Source: Rubripirellula obstinata
GTDB lineage: Bacteria; Planctomycetota; Planctomycetia; Pirellulales; Pirellulaceae
DNA length: 64,000 bases
Reading direction: 5' to 3'
Assembly: GCF_001642955.1 (NCBI RefSeq)
Contig: NZ_LWSK01000021.1
Span: 1 to 64,000, forward strand
The position numbers and the translations under genes are program-made. How positions within the stretch are numbered: the first letter of the stretch is position 1; every line of letters begins with the position of its first letter. This document shows, in pieces, positions 60,358 to 64,000 of the stretch. The notes under the pieces were generated by a model that ran no database searches, had not been told where the DNA came from, and was given only the letters and a program-made list of their open reading frames with translations.

Positions 60358-62879
60358 GTAACGTTCCGAGTTCGAGTTCTGAGCCTTCATCAAGCAAGGT
60401 CGATTTCAACGTCGATGGTCTCGTCGCGTCTCAGCGAGAAGATGAAGGACTGTTCGCACGCGACATTGACGGTCAACTGATACGTGTTGAAAAAGCAACA
60501 GCGACAGAGCTTGAGGAGAATGTGACGCTGACCATTGATGGTCGTGAAGTCACCGTCAAGAAGGCGCAACCGACACGTGACAGCCAGGGAAACATTTTGC
60601 GAGGCGAGGATGGCCTGCCGATCCCGCGACCGACCACGATCTACGATGCCGCGAGCGAAGCCTTCGTGCGTAAACCGGGTGACCCGCATCCGATCGCAAC
60701 ACTTTGTCACAAAGAGCATTTGCCACCAGTGGGCGTTTGCCGCGTTTGCGTCGTCGAAGCGACAGAGATGACGCGGCGGGGACCGAGAAGCCGATTGGTC
60801 CCTTCGTGCGTCCAACGCGTCACCAATGACATGGTTGTCAGCACACTTAGAAGCGAAGCAGATCCAGCAGCCGCAGCCCGAGTAAAAACGGCAAGCCAAA
60901 CCGTTATCGAACTCCTGATGGCAGATCATTTGCCAGAAAATCAGACTGATGCACCAGGCAATGAACTTGCCGCGATCGCCAAGTCGATGGGTGTGGCTCA
61001 GTCGCGGTTCTCACCGCCACCGATTTCACGCGGTCAAGATGACAGCAGCAAGATGATTCTCGTCGATCATGACCAGTGCATTCTGTGCGGACGTTGTCAG
61101 CGTGGATGCAATTGGGTGAAAGAGAACAAAGTCATCGGTCGCGGCGAGAAGGGGTACGCGACAAGGATTTCATTCGATCTCGATGACCCAATGGGCCAAA
61201 GCTCATGCGTGTCGTGCGGCGAGTGCGCGGTGAGTTGTCCCACGGGGGCTTTACAGTTCCAGCCATCGTTTATCGATACACAACTTAAGCGTGTTCGCGA
61301 CGACATGATCGCTGGCAAGAAAGATGGTGACATTGTCGGTGCAGACGAACTGATTAAGTACCCGCTTTTCTCAGGAATCCCCTACAAGTTCCTGCAGTTC
61401 AACGGTGCTGCAGTGGTCCGCCGAGTTCTCGCAAAAGATGACGTGCTATGCCGCGAAGGTGAGTACGGGTCCACGGCGTTCATCATCTTAAAAGGAGAGT
61501 TCGAGATTTTCCTAAGCTCGACGCGTGGCGCGGTCCGGAACAAAAGTGTTGGCGGATTACGAGGGCTTTTTGGTGGACTGAAAACAGTAGTCGAGAAGGT
61601 CGGCGGAAAGGCAAGATTGGCGGACGTTGGTGCCGCAAGCCTGAGCGAGGACCAGCGAATTTTGCGAAACGAAGAAGACGTCATCCTCGGCGAAATGACT
61701 TGCTTGAATCGCTATCCGCGTAGTGCAACAGTCGTTTCGACAGGCGAGGCCGAAGTCTTAGAAATTAAACGCAACGTTCTACATATGCTGCAACGAAATG
61801 CGGTCAGCCGAGACATACTTGATCGGGTTTATCGTGAACGTTCCTTGCGAGGACAACTCTCCGGTCTTCCAATCTTCAACCCGCTTGATGATGCATCGAA
61901 AGACAAAGCTGCTGAGTTTTTGAAAGACAAGGCGGATTTAATAACCGTCGACCCTGGACAGATCATTTTTCGCCAGGGTGAAAACGCAGACAACTATTAC
62001 GTCAATCGCCTCGGTTTCGTAAAAGTGACACAGGCTTACGGAAGAAACGAACGTGTACTGAATTACCTTGGCCCAGGCAATGGATTCGGTGAAATTGGTT
62101 TGCTTAGTTCAATGGGAAATCAGTTCGGATCTCCCGTTGGCACCGACTCAGTTGCTGGAGTGCGAACTGCAACATGCACCGCGCTCGATCATGTTGAATT
62201 GATTCGAATCCGTGGCGAGGATTTTCGTGAATTGCTGGAAACGTTTCCGGATCTTCGGAATGCACTGGCTACGAAAGCGAAAGAAATCTTGAGCCGTGAC
62301 GAGGAAGCTCGCGGGCGACTACAAGCCGTCGAAGCGGACGAGTATCTCGATCAAGGATTATACCTTGCGCAGAGCCTTCTGGTTTTAGATTTGGAGCGTT
62401 GTACTCGATGTGACGAGTGTACGAAAGCTTGCGCCGACACTCACGACGGCGTCACCCGGCTTGTTCGTGACGGCCTACGGTTTGACAAGTTCTTGGTGGC
62501 CAGCAGTTGCCGCAGTTGCATGGACCCGTACTGTCTTGTCGGATGCCCCGTCGATGCGATTCACCGAAATGGCGATTCACTTGAAATTGAGATCGAAGAC
62601 TACTGCATCGGCTGTGGTTTATGTGCCGAGAATTGCCCCTACGGCAATATCAACATGCACGGATTCCCAAAACAAGAAGTGAATGAAAGCGGAAAACTTG
62701 TTACGGTCTATGAAGAATTGGACGGAGGGAAACTACCGGTGGTTCAGCAGCGTGCGACGACATGCGATTTGTGCCGTAGCGTTGATGGCAAACCGAGTTG
62801 CGTGTACGCATGCCCTCACGAAGCTGCGTTTCGCATGACGGGTGAACAACTGTTGGAAATGACAAAACGCACGAATTAG
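60354..62879 (+). CDS. Iron-sulfur electron-transfer protein with two embedded cyclic-nucleotide-binding domains
   Basis: An 841-aa cytoplasmic protein. Domain order: a NuoG/HoxU-like [2Fe-2S] site (Cys118, Cys129, Cys132, Cys152); the region that in NuoG holds HxxxCxxCxxxxxC, here DHLPENQ without cysteines; two [4Fe-4S] sites (from Cys242, CILCGRCQRGC, and from Cys285, CVSCGECAVSC); CNB domain 1 (about 340-480) with Glu447 and Arg456 (GEMTCLNRYPRSATV); CNB domain 2 (about 500-650) with Glu580 and Arg604, separated by an insert; and a DmsB/HybA-like unit from Cys683 with four 4Fe-4S motifs (CTRCDECTKAC, CRSCMDPYC, CIGCGLCAENC, CDLCRSVDGKPSC). Both CNB domains keep the key residues. It overlaps the NuoE-NuoF gene (ATGA) and is the likely gated electron hub. 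Confidence 0.9.
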   Translation: MSNVPSSSSEPSSSKVDFNVDGLVASQREDEGLFARDIDGQLIRVEKATATELEENVTLTIDGREVTVKKAQPTRDSQGNILRGEDGLPIPRPTTIYDAASEAFVRKPGDPHPIATLCHKEHLPPVGVCRVCVVEATEMTRRGPRSRLVPSCVQRVTNDMVVSTLRSEADPAAAARVKTASQTVIELLMADHLPENQTDAPGNELAAIAKSMGVAQSRFSPPPISRGQDDSSKMILVDHDQCILCGRCQRGCNWVKENKVIGRGEKGYATRISFDLDDPMGQSSCVSCGECAVSCPTGALQFQPSFIDTQLKRVRDDMIAGKKDGDIVGADELIKYPLFSGIPYKFLQFNGAAVVRRVLAKDDVLCREGEYGSTAFIILKGEFEIFLSSTRGAVRNKSVGGLRGLFGGLKTVVEKVGGKARLADVGAASLSEDQRILRNEEDVILGEMTCLNRYPRSATVVSTGEAEVLEIKRNVLHMLQRNAVSRDILDRVYRERSLRGQLSGLPIFNPLDDASKDKAAEFLKDKADLITVDPGQIIFRQGENADNYYVNRLGFVKVTQAYGRNERVLNYLGPGNGFGEIGLLSSMGNQFGSPVGTDSVAGVRTATCTALDHVELIRIRGEDFRELLETFPDLRNALATKAKEILSRDEEARGRLQAVEADEYLDQGLYLAQSLLVLDLERCTRCDECTKACADTHDGVTRLVRDGLRFDKFLVASSCRSCMDPYCLVGCPVDAIHRNGDSLEIEIEDYCIGCGLCAENCPYGNINMHGFPKQEVNESGKLVTVYEELDGGKLPVVQQRATTCDLCRSVDGKPSCVYACPHEAAFRMTGEQLLEMTKRTN

Positions 62880-62903
62880 GAAAGCGTGGTTAGACTATCG
62901 GCC

Positions 62904-64000
62904 ATGGTCACCAAAAAACTCAGCCTGATCACCGCAACTACGATCGTGGCGGCCAGCATGATCGGGGTTGGTGTGTTTACGACCAGCGGCTTTGCGTTGG
63001 CGGCGTTGGGGACGCCGGGGCGAGTGTTGGTGGCGTGGGGCGTCGGTAGCTTTATCGCGATGTGTGGTGCGATCAGTTACGCCGCACTGGCCGCCAAGTT
63101 TACTGAGTCTGGTGGCGAGTATTTGTTCTTGGCACGTGCGATTCATCCAGCCGCTGGATTGACCGCGGGCGTGGTTTCGATGCTGGCCGGGTTCACCGGT
63201 CCAATCGCGGCGGCCGCAATCGGTTTGGAAGCGTATGCGTCACCGATGCTGGGGTCACCGTTACTTGGATCACGGATGCCTGCTTTGCCGGTTGGCTGCA
63301 TCGCAGTGACGGCGATTTTGATCGCTGCGGTGTTGCACGCCGTGAAAGTCTCCGCTGCAACGCGAATGCAGGATGCGATCGTCGGATTCAAGTTGATACT
63401 GATTCTGGGCTTCATCGGTTGGGGTTTCTTTGCGTTGTCTGACGCTTCAACGAATCGCGAAATCGCTGCCGAGACAATCCCTTTTTCGATCCCCAACTTC
63501 GCCAGCCAACTGGTTTGGATTTCATTCTCGTTTGCGGGTTTCAATGCAGCGATTTACGTTGCCGGTGAAGTCCGCGATCCGGCTCGCAATGTTCCGCGTG
63601 CCCTGATCGGTGGCACCGCATTGGTCAGCGTGATCTACCTGCTGCTCAATACGATCTTTGTTTACAGTGCACCGATCGAAGTCATCACTGCCGGCGAAAA
63701 CATTTCTCAGGTAGCAGCAACGGCGGCCGTTTCGATCGGTGGAACGACGCTGGAAAACTTGGTGCGAGTTTTGATCGTGACGGCGCTGGCAACATCAATC
63801 AGCGCGATGGTGATGACCGGTCCGCGAGTCTACGCAAAGATGGCCGACGATGGATTGATGCCGTCGTTTTTTTCCAGCGGGAATCGATCACCAGTCGTTG
63901 CGATCGGCTTCCAAGCAGCGATGGCAATTGTGGTCGTCTTGATTTCGCGGCTACAGGACTTGCTCAGCTACCTAGGTTTGACATTGTCGCTGTGTTCGGC
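62904..64000 (+). CDS. APC-family amino acid/amine permease (3' end beyond window)
   Basis: At least 365 aa of a membrane transporter, continuing past the right edge. Many hydrophobic segments are present. The first contains ASMIGVGVFTTSGFAL, the unwound glycine-rich helix typical of the amino acid-polyamine-organocation superfamily. Later motifs (FTESGGEYLFLARAI, WISFSFAGFNAAIYVAGEVRDP) also fit. It likely imports or exchanges an amino acid with H+ or Na+. ATG at 62904 fits homology. It starts 24 bases after the Fe-S/CNB gene but is not obviously part of the same system. Confidence 0.88.
   Translation, partial: MVTKKLSLITATTIVAASMIGVGVFTTSGFALAALGTPGRVLVAWGVGSFIAMCGAISYAALAAKFTESGGEYLFLARAIHPAAGLTAGVVSMLAGFTGPIAAAAIGLEAYASPMLGSPLLGSRMPALPVGCIAVTAILIAAVLHAVKVSAATRMQDAIVGFKLILILGFIGWGFFALSDASTNREIAAETIPFSIPNFASQLVWISFSFAGFNAAIYVAGEVRDPARNVPRALIGGTALVSVIYLLLNTIFVYSAPIEVITAGENISQVAATAAVSIGGTTLENLVRVLIVTALATSISAMVMTGPRVYAKMADDGLMPSFFSSGNRSPVVAIGFQAAMAIVVVLISRLQDLLSYLGLTLSLCS

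Noticed and set aside
58555-62879. Bidirectional NiFe hydrogenase (HoxEFU-type) operon
   Set aside because: The NuoE/F and NuoG-like parts resemble Hox diaphorase, but there is no HoxY/HoxH-like gene here.
1-64000. CRISPR arrays, tRNA or rRNA genes, insertion sequences, phage genes
   Set aside because: No spaced direct repeats, tRNA-like cloverleaf, rRNA sequence or transposase/integrase motif was recognised by reading both strands; a dedicated search could still find small RNAs.

Overview
The window reads as chromosomal DNA of a marine planctomycete of the Pirellulaceae (Rhodopirellula-like). The case rests on giant secreted proteins whose N-termini carry an arginine-rich stretch followed by LE(S/T)(R)..(L/V)LA and that contain dockerin repeats, on FHA/GAF/cyclase and Ser/Thr-kinase signalling proteins, on a caspase-like WD40 protein, on many cytochrome c554-like multihaem proteins, and on rnpA lying away from rpmH/dnaA. 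No genus-level marker gene is present, so this is inference.

Layout. (a) 1-12.3 kb, housekeeping: a broken [2Fe-2S] ferredoxin gene whose stop overlaps a CobB-type sirtuin start, fliG, a 121-bp near-palindromic element, a small conserved gene coupled to a Tex-like RNA-binding protein, RNase Y, tilS, a DnaJ-like chaperone directly before rnpA, and a DegT-family aminotransferase. (b) 12.5-21 kb: a transmembrane Ser/Thr kinase with a sensor-like C-terminus, a secreted von Willebrand A protein and a secreted WD40/PDZ-like/caspase-fold protein. (c) 21-41 kb: a putative outer-membrane or secreted protein; two paralogous giant surface proteins (about 1,830 aa each) flanking a two-gene signalling unit made of an FHA-GAF-nucleotide cyclase and a CNB-domain Ser/Thr kinase four bases downstream; a small secreted protein; and a dockerin plus twin GlcG/HbpS-like protein. 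(d) 41-63 kb: an electron-transfer region with a beta-barrel-like protein, a decahaem/LVIVD-repeat cytochrome, glutamate dehydrogenase, a fused NMN adenylyltransferase-NAD kinase, two pentahaem c554-like cytochromes on the minus strand and, divergently, a coupled plus-strand operon: di-haem b membrane protein, membrane-anchored decahaem cytochrome, pentahaem cytochrome, NuoE-NuoF fusion, and an unusual NuoG/DmsB-like iron-sulfur protein with two cyclic-nucleotide-binding (CNB) domains in its middle. An APC-family permease runs off the right edge.

How the parts may work together. Region (d) encodes every piece of a wire from NAD(P)H through FMN, Fe-S clusters, two b haems and up to 35 c haems (five cytochromes) to the periplasm or outer membrane, or the same wire run in reverse. 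The two CNB domains inside the Fe-S subunit keep the Glu and Arg of the phosphate-binding cassette, so the complex may be gated by a cyclic nucleotide. A cyclase and a CNB-kinase are encoded about 30 kb upstream in the same window. This putative cNMP-controlled NAD(P)H-multihaem electron-transfer system is the strongest candidate for an undescribed system here; substrates, direction and ligand are not visible in the sequence.
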